A DNA stretch of 64,000 nt from an uncultured Pseudomonadales bacterium (GCA_943787425.1 CALSMJ010000004.1:310001-374000), one strand, 5' to 3'; positions 1 through 9,162 are shown, counted from the first letter of the stretch. Notes: generated by a model from the sequence alone, not told the origin. Numbers and translations are program-made.

Positions 1-5
1 ATTCG

Positions 6-12
6 CCTCCTT
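6..12 (-). promoter_or_regulatory. Shine-Dalgarno of a divergent gene off the left edge
   Basis: Read on the minus strand, these bases are AAGGAGG, a full-strength ribosome binding site. Five window bases remain after it, so the start codon lies just outside the window. In most gammaproteobacteria the gene divergent from rpsB is map (methionine aminopeptidase). That identity is inferred from gene order only; no coding sequence of it is visible. Confidence 0.6.
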
Positions 13-62
13 TGCCGAGCGAGAGTATAGCAGGCGACTCGCCCCATAGTAGGCTAAATCAT

Positions 63-97
63 TGGTTTAATGCGCTAAACATGGTATAAAGCGCGCC
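63..97 (+). promoter_or_regulatory. Probable sigma70 promoter of rpsB-tsf with GC-rich discriminator
   Basis: A TTGGTT hexamer (63-68) is followed after 16 bases by TATAAA (85-90) and then by GCGCGCC (91-97). A GC-rich discriminator directly after the -10 is the hallmark of ppGpp-repressed ribosomal promoters, and the E. coli rpsB promoter has the same character. Transcription would start near 100, giving a leader of about 130 nt. Promoter activity and stringent control are inferences from the sequence. Confidence 0.55.
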
Positions 98-178
98 GCG
101 GAAACGTAAATCAGGGTGGCAACTTACGGTCGTCACCTTAAATCAGCACACACATCGACACAGGTTGCGGGTGCCTTC

Positions 179-212
179 GGGTTGCAATTTGGGATGTGTG
201 GAAGCCCAACCC
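179..212 (+). promoter_or_regulatory. rpsB leader hairpin, candidate S2 autoregulatory element
   Basis: GGGTTG (179-184) can pair with CAACCC (207-212) in the rpsB leader, closing about 10 nt before the ribosome binding site GGAGA (222-226). In gammaproteobacteria S2 represses its own mRNA through a structured leader. The pairing is visible; S2 binding is inferred from the family. Confidence 0.35.
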
Positions 213-230
213 ATACAAATTGGAGACATC

Positions 231-1142
231 ATGGCTCAAGTCAACATGCGTGACCTGCTGGAAGCAGGCGTCCACTTTGGACATCAAAAGCGATACTGGA
301 ACCCTAAAATGGGTGAATTTATCTTCGGTGCTCGCAACGATATTCATATCATCAACCTTGAAAAAACGGTCCCGGCCTTCGAAGAGGCCTTGGCGTTCGT
401 CAGCGCCCTCGCAGCTAAAAAAAATAAAGTGCTATTTGTCGGCACCAAGCGCAGCGCCAGTAAAATTATCAAAGAGGAAGCCTCTCGATGCGGCATGCCC
501 TATGTCGATAAGCGCTGGTTAGGCGGCATGCTGACGAACTACAAAACCATTCGGCAATCCATTCGCCGATTACGGGACCTCGAAGAACAAAGCACCGATG
601 GGACCTTCGCGAAACTCACCAAGCATGAGGCCCTAACGCGGCAACGATTACTCGAGAAACTCGAAAGCAGCCTCGGCGGAATCAAAAACATGGGCGGTTT
701 ACCGGATGTCATCATTATCGTTGACGTGGATCATGAGAAGATCGCTGTGACGGAAGCCAAAACCTTGGGTATCCCGGTTGTCGCCATCGTCGACACCAAT
801 AGCAATCCAGACAATGTGGATTACCTAATACCGGGCAATGACGATGCAATTCGGTCGGTTCGATTGTTCATGAGCACGTTTGCGGATGCGATCTTGGAAG
901 CAAAGGGCCAATCTGAGGTTGTTCAGAGCGATTTTGTTGAAGTTGCAGAATCGGATGCTGCAACGCCAGAAACGGCTGCTGTCGAGGCGCCAACCTCCGC
1001 GGACGCGTCAGTTGCAGTAGACGCGTCAGTTGCAGTAGAAGCAGCGGCGCCAGAAGCTGCATCAGAAGCAGAGCCCGCAGCAGTCACTGCAGAAGCAGTG
1101 GCGCCACAGGCCGAAGCGTCAGCAGAGGAAAAGCCAGCTTAA
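231..1142 (+). CDS. rpsB: 30S ribosomal protein S2, with long C-terminal tail
   Basis: S2 of the small ribosomal subunit, 303 aa. The start is ATG 231, preceded by GGAGA; an upstream in-frame ATG at 165 lies in the leader and would add a non-S2 segment. The body is canonical ([14 protein letters not shown] near the start, [33 protein letters not shown]). E. coli S2 has 241 residues; here about 60 more follow, rich in Ala, Glu and Pro and including a doubled DASVAV unit coded by an 18-bp tandem repeat. First gene of the rpsB-tsf operon, with an attenuator before tsf. The function of the tail is unknown. Confidence 0.98.
   Translation: MAQVNMRDLLEAGVHFGHQKRYWNPKMGEFIFGARNDIHIINLEKTVPAFEEALAFVSALAAKKNKVLFVGTKRSASKIIKEEASRCGMPYVDKRWLGGMLTNYKTIRQSIRRLRDLEEQSTDGTFAKLTKHEALTRQRLLEKLESSLGGIKNMGGLPDVIIIVDVDHEKIAVTEAKTLGIPVVAIVDTNSNPDNVDYLIPGNDDAIRSVRLFMSTFADAILEAKGQSEVVQSDFVEVAESDAATPETAAVEAPTSADASVAVDASVAVEAAAPEAASEAEPAAVTAEAVAPQAEASAEEKPA
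1003..1038 (+). repeat. 18-bp perfect tandem repeat in the rpsB 3' end (2 copies)
   Basis: The unit ACGCGTCAGTTGCAGTAG occurs at 1003-1020 and 1021-1038. It is a multiple of three, so it duplicates six residues (DASVAV) in the S2 tail without shifting the frame. The surrounding Ala/Glu codons look like older, decayed duplications. Confidence 0.9.
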
Positions 1143-1179
1143 ACAACCTAGGGTTTAATGGGTGGGCACAAAATAAAAG

Positions 1180-1215
1180 AAGCGATCAAAAGCGGTCATT
1201 GAGATCGCTTTTTTT
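1180..1215 (+). terminator. Intrinsic terminator/attenuator between rpsB and tsf
   Basis: AAGCGATC (1180-1187) pairs with GATCGCTT (1203-1210) in an 8-bp stem with a 15-nt loop, and the run of seven T (1209-1215) follows directly. Placed between rpsB and tsf, it resembles the partial terminator at the same place in E. coli, which lowers EF-Ts relative to S2. It was the only clear intrinsic terminator I found in the window. Confidence 0.75.
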
Positions 1216-1238
1216 GAGAAAAGAATTAAGGAAAAGAT

Positions 1239-2087
1239 ATGGCGGCAGTGACAGCAGCGATGGTCAAGGAGCTGAGAGAGCGCACCGGACTTGGCATGAT
1301 GGATTGTAAAAAAGCCTTGGTTGAATCGGATGGCGATATGGATCTCGCGATTGATAATTTAAGGAAATCCAGTGGTATGAAGGCTGCGAAGAAAGCCTCT
1401 CGAACGGCGGCTGATGGCTTGATTCGCATCCAGATGGATGGCGGGCAGGGCCTGATGGTTGAAGTAAATTGCGAAACAGATTTTGCGGCCAAGGATGAAA
1501 ATTTTATCAACTTCGCTGAGCAGGTGACCGCGGCGATGTTTGAGGCCCAGTCGACTGACGTCGAGCGTTTGATGGCATCAGGATTCGAGGCAACGCGAGA
1601 AGCCTTAGTGCAAAAAATCGGTGAAAACTGTAGCGTGCGCCGGGGTCAGATTTATCAAGGTCAGGTCGCCTCTTATTTGCATACGAATGGCAAAATCGGC
1701 GTGTTGGTTCACCTTCAGGGTGGCGACGATGCTTTGGGCCGAGATTTGGCGATGCACATTGCTGCTGCAAATCCACAGGTTGTTTCGCCAGCTGATGCGG
1801 GCCAAGAGGTCCTAGATAAAGAGCGCGAAATCTACACGGCTCAAGCGGCGGAAAGCGGCAAGCCGGCTGATATTGTTGCTAAAATGGTCGAAGGGCGCAT
1901 CAAGAAGTTCTTAGCTGAGATCAGTTTGACGGAACAAGCCTTTGTCAAAGACGGTGACATGAAGATCAGTGCGCTGCTGAAACAACACGATGCAGAAGTG
2001 CTTGCCTTTGCGCGCTACGAAGTCGGCGAAGGGATTGATAAAGAAGAAGTGGATTTCGCGGCAGAGGTCGCCCAACAATTGTCGTGA
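1239..2087 (+). CDS. tsf: Translation elongation factor Ts
   Basis: EF-Ts, 282 aa, the guanine-nucleotide exchange factor that regenerates EF-Tu-GTP in the cytoplasm. The start ATG 1239 has GGAAAAG just upstream. The UBA-like N-terminal domain shows the signature LRERTGLGMMDCKKAL, and the core shows VEVNCETDFAAKDENF, which contacts EF-Tu. Length matches the family (E. coli 283). It lies 96 bp after rpsB, behind the attenuator, and 9 bp before pyrH. Confidence 0.98.
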   Translation: MAAVTAAMVKELRERTGLGMMDCKKALVESDGDMDLAIDNLRKSSGMKAAKKASRTAADGLIRIQMDGGQGLMVEVNCETDFAAKDENFINFAEQVTAAMFEAQSTDVERLMASGFEATREALVQKIGENCSVRRGQIYQGQVASYLHTNGKIGVLVHLQGGDDALGRDLAMHIAAANPQVVSPADAGQEVLDKEREIYTAQAAESGKPADIVAKMVEGRIKKFLAEISLTEQAFVKDGDMKISALLKQHDAEVLAFARYEVGEGIDKEEVDFAAEVAQQLS

Positions 2088-2096
2088 GATCGGATT

Positions 2097-2846
2097 ATGC
2101 CCTCAAAAAAACCGACGCCAAAATATGAGCGAATCCTACTCAAGCTGAGCGGAGAAGCGTTGGGGAAGAACGGTGTTGGAATTGATCCAAAAGTCTTGGA
2201 TCGAACGGCTTTAGAGATCGGACAACTTGTTGGTATCGGCATTCAAGTCGGTATTGTGATCGGCGGCGGCAACCTCTTTCGTGGCGCTGAGCTCAGTGCC
2301 GCAGGGCTCGACCGGGTAACCGGCGACCATATGGGGATGCTGGCAACCGTGATGAATGCCCTTGCTATGCGAGATGCCTTGGAGCGCGCCAATATCCAAA
2401 CGGTTGTGATGTCCGCCATTCCGATGAGCGGCGTTGTCGAACACTACGATCGAAGGCTTGCGATACGGCACTTGGATGACGGTGATGTGGTGATCTTCTC
2501 ATCGGGTACAGGCAACCCTTTTTTTACGACAGATTCTGCGGCGTGCCTGCGGGGCATCGAAGTCGATGCCGATATTGTTCTCAAAGCCACCAAAGTCGAC
2601 GGCATTTATTCTGCCGATCCCGTGACGGATCCAAACGCCACCCGGTTTACAACCATTACCTATGATGAGATCTTAGAGCTGCAGTTGGGCGTTATGGATC
2701 TGACTGCGATTTGCCTAGCTCGAGATAACGGTATGCCTTTGAGAGTATTCCAGCTCGACAAGCAAGACGCCTTGCTAAACGCGGTGGTAGGCGAAGGCGA
2801 AGGGACACTGGTTGTGCCCAATAAAGCAGAGGAGATGGCCCAATGA
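2097..2846 (+). CDS. pyrH: Uridylate kinase
   Basis: UMP kinase of the amino acid kinase fold, 249 aa; it phosphorylates UMP to UDP for RNA, DNA and sugar nucleotide synthesis. Visible motifs are LKLSGEAL at the N-terminus, [10 protein letters not shown] (UMP and phosphate binding), [14 protein letters not shown], and [13 protein letters not shown] near the ATP site. Start ATG 2097 lies 9 bp after tsf, and the stop overlaps frr by 4 bp (ATGA), so the two are probably translationally coupled. Confidence 0.98.
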   Translation: MPSKKPTPKYERILLKLSGEALGKNGVGIDPKVLDRTALEIGQLVGIGIQVGIVIGGGNLFRGAELSAAGLDRVTGDHMGMLATVMNALAMRDALERANIQTVVMSAIPMSGVVEHYDRRLAIRHLDDGDVVIFSSGTGNPFFTTDSAACLRGIEVDADIVLKATKVDGIYSADPVTDPNATRFTTITYDEILELQLGVMDLTAICLARDNGMPLRVFQLDKQDALLNAVVGEGEGTLVVPNKAEEMAQ

Positions 2847-3400
2847 TCGAGGAAATCAGGCAGGATGCGGAAGCGCGCATGAAGAAGAGCCTGGCTGCCC
2901 TTGAGGTTGCTTTCGCACGGATTCGAACAGGACGGGCACACCCGAGTTTTTTAGATTCAGTAAATGTTGATTATTACGGAAATACAACCGCGCTCAGACA
3001 AATGGCCAACGTCAATGTTGAGGAAGGCCGATCCCTTGTGATCGTGCCTTGGGAACGCTCAATGATCCCGGTAATCGAAAAAGCGATTTTAAAATCAGAT
3101 TTGGGGGTTAATCCTTCCAGCAGCGGCGAAAGCATTAGAATATCGATGCCGCCCTTAACAGAAGAAAACCGTCGTGACCTTGCAAAAATCGCGCGCTCAG
3201 AAGCTGAAAATGCACGAATCTCGATTCGAAATATTCGCCGAGATGCCAATGGCGATGTCAAAGACTTCCTCAAGGAAAAGGCAATCAGCGAAGACGAAGC
3301 TCGACGCGGTGAAGATCAGATCCAAAAGTTGACCGATGACATGATCAAACAGGCTGACCAGCTGCTGGCCAGCAAAGAGAACGACTTGATGGCGCTTTAG
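2843..3400 (+). CDS. frr: Ribosome recycling factor
   Basis: RRF, 185 aa, exactly the usual length. With EF-G it splits post-termination ribosomes. Visible landmarks are [15 protein letters not shown] and VNVDYYG in the N-terminal half, [10 protein letters not shown], and the C-terminal helical [16 protein letters not shown]. Start ATG 2843 overlaps the pyrH stop. The next gene, 18 bp downstream, is cdsA; the usual intervening uppS is missing. Confidence 0.98.
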   Translation: MIEEIRQDAEARMKKSLAALEVAFARIRTGRAHPSFLDSVNVDYYGNTTALRQMANVNVEEGRSLVIVPWERSMIPVIEKAILKSDLGVNPSSSGESIRISMPPLTEENRRDLAKIARSEAENARISIRNIRRDANGDVKDFLKEKAISEDEARRGEDQIQKLTDDMIKQADQLLASKENDLMAL

Positions 3401-3418
3401 AGCCCATCGACAGCACTC

Positions 3419-4228
3419 ATGCTCAAAACCAGAATCTTGACCGCCCTCGTGATCGCACCGATTGCGCTCTTGGCTTTGTTTTATCTTTCCGCTTCAAATT
3501 TTAAATGGTTTTTAGTACTGGTCCTTTTCGTTTCAGGTTGGGAGTGGGCAAATTTTGCGCGCCTGCAGCCGCTGGGTCGGGTGATCTACGCCAGTGGTTT
3601 AGGCGCGATGTTTTTTGCCTCAAGCGATTTTCTAATGCCTTGGATCGTCGCCGCTATTGTTTGGTGGGGGGCCGCTTTGTGGCTTATTGTGCAATATCCA
3701 TCGCAATCAGCGCTCTGGCGCCGGCCGGAGGTGATTGGCCTGATTGGCGTTGTGACGCTGATACCCTGTGGGGCAAGCTTGGTCTGGTTAAAAGCGCAAA
3801 GTGATGCGGCAACGGTGCTGCTGCTGCTGTTGGTTTTGATTTGGGCGGCGGACATCGGCGCTTATTTTGTTGGCCGGCGTTTTGGTCAACGGAAACTGTT
3901 ACCCAAGGTCAGTCCTGGAAAGTCCGTTGAGGGCCTGGTCGGCGGCTTGGTGATTGCCGTGATCGCAGGCTTTGCCACGCTTGAGTTGATGCCGAAGGTT
4001 GATGGCCGGGCCCTGGGACAAGCTGGATGGATGTTGCTGTTTTTAGGGATTGGATTCATTTCTGTTTTGGGCGATTTGACCCTGTCGATGTTTAAGCGAA
4101 GTCGAGGGATAAAAGATTCGAGTCAATTGCTACCCGGGCATGGGGGGTTCTTAGATCGTCTGGATAGTTTGTTTTCGGCCGCGCCGATCTATTGCGGTGT
4201 GCTGTATTGGACGGCGGGTCTCACATGA
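3419..4228 (+). CDS. cdsA: Phosphatidate cytidylyltransferase (CDP-DAG synthase)
   Basis: Integral inner-membrane enzyme, 269 aa, making CDP-diacylglycerol from phosphatidate and CTP for all phospholipids. The family signature is complete near the C-terminus: KRSRGIKDSSQLLPGHGG followed by FLDRLD, where the Lys-Asp and the final Asp residues bind metal and CTP. Several hydrophobic segments fill the N-terminal two thirds. Start ATG 3419 follows frr by 18 bp, and its stop overlaps dxr (ATGA). Confidence 0.96.
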   Translation: MLKTRILTALVIAPIALLALFYLSASNFKWFLVLVLFVSGWEWANFARLQPLGRVIYASGLGAMFFASSDFLMPWIVAAIVWWGAALWLIVQYPSQSALWRRPEVIGLIGVVTLIPCGASLVWLKAQSDAATVLLLLLVLIWAADIGAYFVGRRFGQRKLLPKVSPGKSVEGLVGGLVIAVIAGFATLELMPKVDGRALGQAGWMLLFLGIGFISVLGDLTLSMFKRSRGIKDSSQLLPGHGGFLDRLDSLFSAAPIYCGVLYWTAGLT

Positions 4229-5391
4229 TCAAGCGCATCACGATTCTAGGTTCGACCGGATCAATCGGTCAGAGCACGCTGAAGGTGTTGGCTACGCAAC
4301 CGGATTATGAAGTCTTTGCGCTCACAGCAAACGAGAATGTCGATCTGTTGTTCGCGCAATGCCAACAGTTTAGGCCTGAGTTCGCAGTGATCGGCGTGCC
4401 CGCCTTGGCCCAAGATCTTGCGGCAAAGCTGCAAGCGCTCGGGCTTGCAACAAAAGTGCTAAGCGGGCCGGCGGCGCTGGTGCAAGTTGCGGCTGATCCT
4501 GCAGCCACCCATGTGATGGCGGCCATTGTGGGGGGCGCAGGCCTTGCGCCCAGCTTTGCAGCTGCAGAATCCGGCAAGGTCATTTTACTGGCCAACAAAG
4601 AAGCTTTGGTGATGGCAGGCGCCATTTTCATGGATGCTGTCGCGCGATCGAACGCGACGCTTTTACCTGTTGATAGCGAGCATAACGCAATTTTTCAGTG
4701 CTTAGGACAATCATCCCATGTTGACACGGGGGTTCAGAGAATTTTGCTGACGGGGTCTGGCGGGCCTTTTTTGGACACGCCGCTTGCAGACTTAGAGCAT
4801 GTAACACCTGATGATGCGTGTCAGCACCCAAATTGGGATATGGGTCGAAAAATTTCCGTAGATTCGGCCACGATGATGAACAAGGCATTGGAATTAATCG
4901 AAGCCTGTTGGTTGTTCGATGTGCCGCCCGAGAAAATTGAGTTTGTGATACATCCCCAGAGCATTGTGCATTCTATGGTCGAGTTTGTTGATGGGTCGGT
5001 GGTTGCGCAATTGGGTCAGCCTGACATGCGGACACCCATCGCGCATGTATTAGCGTTTCCTGAACGCGCCGACGCAGGGGTTGCCGCCTTGGATTTTAGC
5101 CAGCTTCGGGCGCTGGAATTCAGAGCGCCGGAGCTGAGTCGATTCCCCGTTTTAAGCTTGGCACGCGTCGTCGCAAGCGGGCCAAAGAGTCTTGCGGTGA
5201 CCTTCAATGCTGCCAATGAGGTGGCGGTTGAGGCATTTTTAGCGGACCGTTTGTCATTTTTAAATATCAGCGCTGTGATCAAGGCGGCATTGGATGCGGC
5301 GGAGACGCAGGAACTCCATAGCCTCGATGATGTCCTAGCCTGTGACGCAACGGCAAGGGCGCTGACCCGGCGCATTCTGAAGAGCCTATGA
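4225..5391 (+). CDS. dxr: 1-deoxy-D-xylulose 5-phosphate reductoisomerase
   Basis: DXR (IspC), 388 aa, the NADPH-dependent second step of the MEP isoprenoid pathway. The start is ATG 4225, inside the cdsA stop, giving the family N-terminus IKRITILGSTGSIGQSTL with its Rossmann glycines; an in-frame ATG at 4192 would lie inside cdsA. Metal and substrate residues are in PVDSEHNAIFQ and in SVDSATMMNKALELIEA. ispD and ispF, later steps of the same pathway, lie near the right end of the window. Confidence 0.98.
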   Translation: MIKRITILGSTGSIGQSTLKVLATQPDYEVFALTANENVDLLFAQCQQFRPEFAVIGVPALAQDLAAKLQALGLATKVLSGPAALVQVAADPAATHVMAAIVGGAGLAPSFAAAESGKVILLANKEALVMAGAIFMDAVARSNATLLPVDSEHNAIFQCLGQSSHVDTGVQRILLTGSGGPFLDTPLADLEHVTPDDACQHPNWDMGRKISVDSATMMNKALELIEACWLFDVPPEKIEFVIHPQSIVHSMVEFVDGSVVAQLGQPDMRTPIAHVLAFPERADAGVAALDFSQLRALEFRAPELSRFPVLSLARVVASGPKSLAVTFNAANEVAVEAFLADRLSFLNISAVIKAALDAAETQELHSLDDVLACDATARALTRRILKSL

Positions 5392-6809
5392 TTGAATTTT
5401 TTCAAAGTGTGCTCGCACTCATCGTCACAATTTCAATTTTGGTGACCGTGCACGAATTCGGGCATTTTTATGTCGCTAAAAAATGTGGCGTGCATGTCGA
5501 GCGATTCAGTGTTGGCTTTGGTAAGGTTTTATTCCGCCTACAAGGCAAAGCGCCAAATCCGGATAACCGTTACTCGACGGCGGAGGTGCGATCGGTCAGC
5601 AATGAACCGCTCGTTGGCACCGAGTACTGTATTGCGATGATCCCCTTGGGCGGCTATGTCAAAATGCTGGATGAACGCGACACCTTTGTGGCGGATGATC
5701 TGCTGGAATTTGCTTTCAACCGAAAACCGTTGTGGCAAAGGGCGTTAATTGTTGCAGCAGGGCCTTTAGCAAACTTTATATTGGCATTTTTTGTCTACTG
5801 GGCTTTGTTTGTTGCGGGGGTCGGAGGCATTGCGCCAATCTTGGGCGAGCCGCCGCCAGGCAGCGTGGCTGAGCAGGCTGGCCTGAAGGCGGGCGTCGAA
5901 ATCCTAAGCGTTGACGATAGAAAGACGGCGACTTGGTCTGAAGTTAACCTTGCGCTGTTCGATCGTTTGGGGGATACCGGCGCAATCAAGATGACGGTTC
6001 GGCCAGAGGCTGACCTTGGCAAGGTGGAAACGCTGTCGCTGCCCATTGCGCTGTTTTTAGCGGGCGAAGACGAGCCGCGGCCGGCAACGGCTCTAGGCCT
6101 GGGACTGATGCAACCCGTCATTGCGCCTATTTTGGGTGAGGTCTCATCGGGAAGCCCAGCTGATCTTGGGGGCTTGAAAGCCGGTGATCAGGTCATTATG
6201 GTGGACGGGGTTGCCGTAGACGCGTGGTCGGATTTTGTGGCTGCGGTTCAGGCGCGCGCGGGTCAGCGCCTTTCATTACGCGTTAAACGCGGTCAGAGCG
6301 ACCTGTATCTCGAGGTCACGCCCGAGGCGATTGCGACCCCCGAGGGCACGATCGGTCGGATCGGGGTCGCCATTGGGCCGCAGCAATGGCCTGCATCGAT
6401 GCAGCGGGTGACTCGAGCGCCGGTATACACAGCTTGGTTGCCGGCCCTCGACAAAACCTTTGAGATGATTCGGTTTACCTTTGAGAGTATCGGTAAAATG
6501 GTGCAGGGCTTGGTTTCAACGAGTAACCTTTCCGGCCCGATTACGATAGCGAAATTCGCGAATCAAACGGCTGGCAATGGGCTCGAGAGTTTTCTGGGAT
6601 TTATTGCGTTAGTGAGCATTAGTCTGGGGGTGCTGAATTTATTACCCATTCCGATGCTCGATGGCGGGCATCTTTTGTACTTTCTCATCGAAGGTCTAAC
6701 CGGCAAGCCGGTTTCTGAGCAGATACAAGTTTGGGGATTGCAGATTGGCATGGTCTTTCTTGTAGGAATCATGATGCTAGCCTTCTATAATGATCTGCTC
6801 AGATTATGA
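5388..6809 (+). CDS. rseP: Site-2 protease RseP (regulator of sigmaE protease)
   Basis: Membrane zinc metalloprotease, 473 aa, which cuts anti-sigma factor RseA inside the membrane after DegS. The HExxH motif is VHEFGH at residues 21-26, and the second active-site motif is NLLPIPMLDGGHLLYF near the C-terminus. Two PDZ domains lie between (PPPGSVAEQAGLKAG and SSGSPADLGGLKAGDQV). Relative to E. coli RseP there are about 22 extra residues (roughly 55-76) before GTEY, rich in Asn, Pro and Ser. Start ATG 5388 overlaps the dxr stop. Confidence 0.97.
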   Translation: MIEFFQSVLALIVTISILVTVHEFGHFYVAKKCGVHVERFSVGFGKVLFRLQGKAPNPDNRYSTAEVRSVSNEPLVGTEYCIAMIPLGGYVKMLDERDTFVADDLLEFAFNRKPLWQRALIVAAGPLANFILAFFVYWALFVAGVGGIAPILGEPPPGSVAEQAGLKAGVEILSVDDRKTATWSEVNLALFDRLGDTGAIKMTVRPEADLGKVETLSLPIALFLAGEDEPRPATALGLGLMQPVIAPILGEVSSGSPADLGGLKAGDQVIMVDGVAVDAWSDFVAAVQARAGQRLSLRVKRGQSDLYLEVTPEAIATPEGTIGRIGVAIGPQQWPASMQRVTRAPVYTAWLPALDKTFEMIRFTFESIGKMVQGLVSTSNLSGPITIAKFANQTAGNGLESFLGFIALVSISLGVLNLLPIPMLDGGHLLYFLIEGLTGKPVSEQIQVWGLQIGMVFLVGIMMLAFYNDLLRL

Positions 6810-6819
6810 TTGGATTATT

Positions 6820-9162
6820 GTGAAGATCGCTGCGTTTAAGTCTCTCGTTCGTTTGGGCACATTTGCCTTACTGCTGTGTGGTGTGATCCAAGCCCAGGCC
6901 TTTGTGATCTCTGATGTCCGTGTGGAAGGGCTGCAGCGCATCGGCGCTGGCGCGGTGTTTGGTGCAATTCCTTTTAATGTCGGCGATGAGGTGGATGACG
7001 AGGGCCTCCGGCAGATTATTCGCGCGTTGTTCCGGACCGAAAATTTTGATGATGTCAAGGTCGGACGTGATGGCAATGTGTTGCTGATCATCGTGAGCGA
7101 GCGGCCCACGATCGAAACGATTGAAATCGACGGCAATAAGGCGATTAAAAGTGAGGCTTTGCTGGAGGGGCTGAGTGGCGCTGGGTTGTCTGAGGGCGAG
7201 ATTTTCAAAAAAGTCACCCTGGATCAGATGGGCGCTGAACTCGAAAGACAGTATGTGATCCAGGGTCGGTATGACGCAAAAATTTCAACCGAAGTCGAAA
7301 ACTTACCGCGTAATCGGGTGGGGATCAAAATCGAAGTTGATGAGGGCAGTGTGTCCGGCATTCGACACATAAACATAGTGGGTAATCGGGTTTTCGACGA
7401 TGCAACGTTAAGGGAGCTGTTTGAATTGCAGCTCCCAAGTTTTTTGTCGTTCTATACAAAGGATGCTCAGTATTCCCGTGAAAAACTTAAAGGCGACTTA
7501 GAAAACCTTGAGTCATACTATCTGGACCGAGGCTATTTGAATTTTACAATCGAGTCGACCCAAGTGGCCATTGCGCCCAACATGGAAGATGTCTACATCA
7601 CGATTAATGTCAAAGAAGGTCAACAATTTAGGGTGGGGCGCGTCGAAATTTCCGGCGAACTCCGCGATATCCCAGAAGCGTCAATTCGACAACTAATTTT
7701 GTCGCGAGAAGGGCAGATTTACTCAAGAGAGTTGATGACCGCCTCGGAAGAGCGGATTGAGACGATATTGGGGAACGCCGGCTACACCTTCTCCAGTGCA
7801 ACGGGGAATCCAGCGTTATCTGAAGACGGTGAAACGGTGGTGGTTCGGTTCTTCGTCGACGCCGGCAATCGGGCCTATGTCCGCCGAATTTCGTTCCGTG
7901 GCAATACCTTGACGCAGGACGAGGTATTGCGGCGAGAACTCCGTCAAATGGAAGGGGGCTGGGCCTCCAACGCTTATATAGAAGCCTCGAAAGTCCGTCT
8001 AGAGCGACTCGGTTTCTTTAAAGAGGTCAACGTTGAAACACCGGCGGTCGCTGGCGTCGAAGACCAGATTGATGTTGAGTACACCGTAGAAGAACAGCCC
8101 TCCGGCGCAATTTCAGCAACCTTCGGTTATGCGCAGGATTTTGGCGCCATACTGGGTTTATCCTACCAAGAGTCTAACGTGTTTGGCTCTGGCAACTCGT
8201 TTAATTTGTCTGTAAACCGCAGTTCCTACCAGACGGCCTATAACCTATCGTTCTTTGACCCGTATTTCACGGTGGATGGTGTGAGTCGCGGCTACTCGAT
8301 TTTTTATCGCAGCACCTCTTATGACGAACGAAATATCGCTCGGTTCTCGACAGACTCCCTAGGCGCAACGGTTAATTTCGGTTATCCGATTAATGAGATT
8401 TCGAGAGTCAACTTTTCGGTGGGCGCAGAAAATACCAACATCAAGGAAGGGATATTTCCCTCTCAAGAAATCTCTCGATTCTTATCGAAGGAAGGAAATG
8501 ACTTTTCGCTGGTAACCGTCTCAGCAGCCTACACGATGTCAGCTTTGAATCGAGGGCTGTTGCCAACCGCTGGGCGGGCCCAAACCCTGTCGTTCGAAGC
8601 AACCGTGCCGGGTAGTCAGCTCGAATTCTATCGGATTAATTATTCTGGCCAGATTTTCTTCCCGCTGACAAAATTGTTTACGCTTCGGCTTAGAACGGAT
8701 CTGGGTTATGGCGGCACCTATGGCGGCACCGAAACCTATCCGTTTTATAAACACTTCTACGCCGGCGGGATGGGGTCAGTTCGAGGTTATGAGAGTAATA
8801 CGCTTGGCCCCCGAACGACGCGATCACCTAATGATCAATTTGGCGAACCCGACCCGTTGGGGGGTAATGTCTTGATTGAGACCAGTGCCGAGATACTGTT
8901 CCCCTTGCCGTTTGTTGAGGATCAGCGCCAGTTAAAGTCGGCGTTATTCGTCGATGCGGGCAATGTTTTCAACACCGATTGTCCAGATATTTCGGTCTAC
9001 TGTCTTGGTCCGTCAGATGGCGAATTACGGTATTCCGCTGGCTTTTCAGTAACTTGGATAACCGGATTTGCGCCCATCAGTTTTGCAATCTCTTATCCGT
9101 TTAATCGGCGCGACGGGGATGAGAGCGAGTCGTTTCAGTTTGAATTAGGACGAACTTTTTAA
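6820..9162 (+). CDS. bamA: Outer membrane protein assembly factor BamA
   Basis: Central subunit of the BAM complex, which folds beta-barrels into the outer membrane, 780 aa. I chose GTG 6820 because it gives a normal signal peptide (positive Lys residues, LGTFALLLCG, cleavage after AQA). ATG 6790 would add ten residues that overlap rseP. Five POTRA repeats occupy about residues 25-420, then the 16-strand barrel with the loop 6 signature SVRGYESNTLGPR. The last residues are ELGRTF, the C-terminal Phe signal of outer-membrane proteins. A sigmaE-like promoter begins at its 3' end. Confidence 0.97.
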   Translation: MKIAAFKSLVRLGTFALLLCGVIQAQAFVISDVRVEGLQRIGAGAVFGAIPFNVGDEVDDEGLRQIIRALFRTENFDDVKVGRDGNVLLIIVSERPTIETIEIDGNKAIKSEALLEGLSGAGLSEGEIFKKVTLDQMGAELERQYVIQGRYDAKISTEVENLPRNRVGIKIEVDEGSVSGIRHINIVGNRVFDDATLRELFELQLPSFLSFYTKDAQYSREKLKGDLENLESYYLDRGYLNFTIESTQVAIAPNMEDVYITINVKEGQQFRVGRVEISGELRDIPEASIRQLILSREGQIYSRELMTASEERIETILGNAGYTFSSATGNPALSEDGETVVVRFFVDAGNRAYVRRISFRGNTLTQDEVLRRELRQMEGGWASNAYIEASKVRLERLGFFKEVNVETPAVAGVEDQIDVEYTVEEQPSGAISATFGYAQDFGAILGLSYQESNVFGSGNSFNLSVNRSSYQTAYNLSFFDPYFTVDGVSRGYSIFYRSTSYDERNIARFSTDSLGATVNFGYPINEISRVNFSVGAENTNIKEGIFPSQEISRFLSKEGNDFSLVTVSAAYTMSALNRGLLPTAGRAQTLSFEATVPGSQLEFYRINYSGQIFFPLTKLFTLRLRTDLGYGGTYGGTETYPFYKHFYAGGMGSVRGYESNTLGPRTTRSPNDQFGEPDPLGGNVLIETSAEILFPLPFVEDQRQLKSALFVDAGNVFNTDCPDISVYCLGPSDGELRYSAGFSVTWITGFAPISFAISYPFNRRDGDESESFQFELGRTF

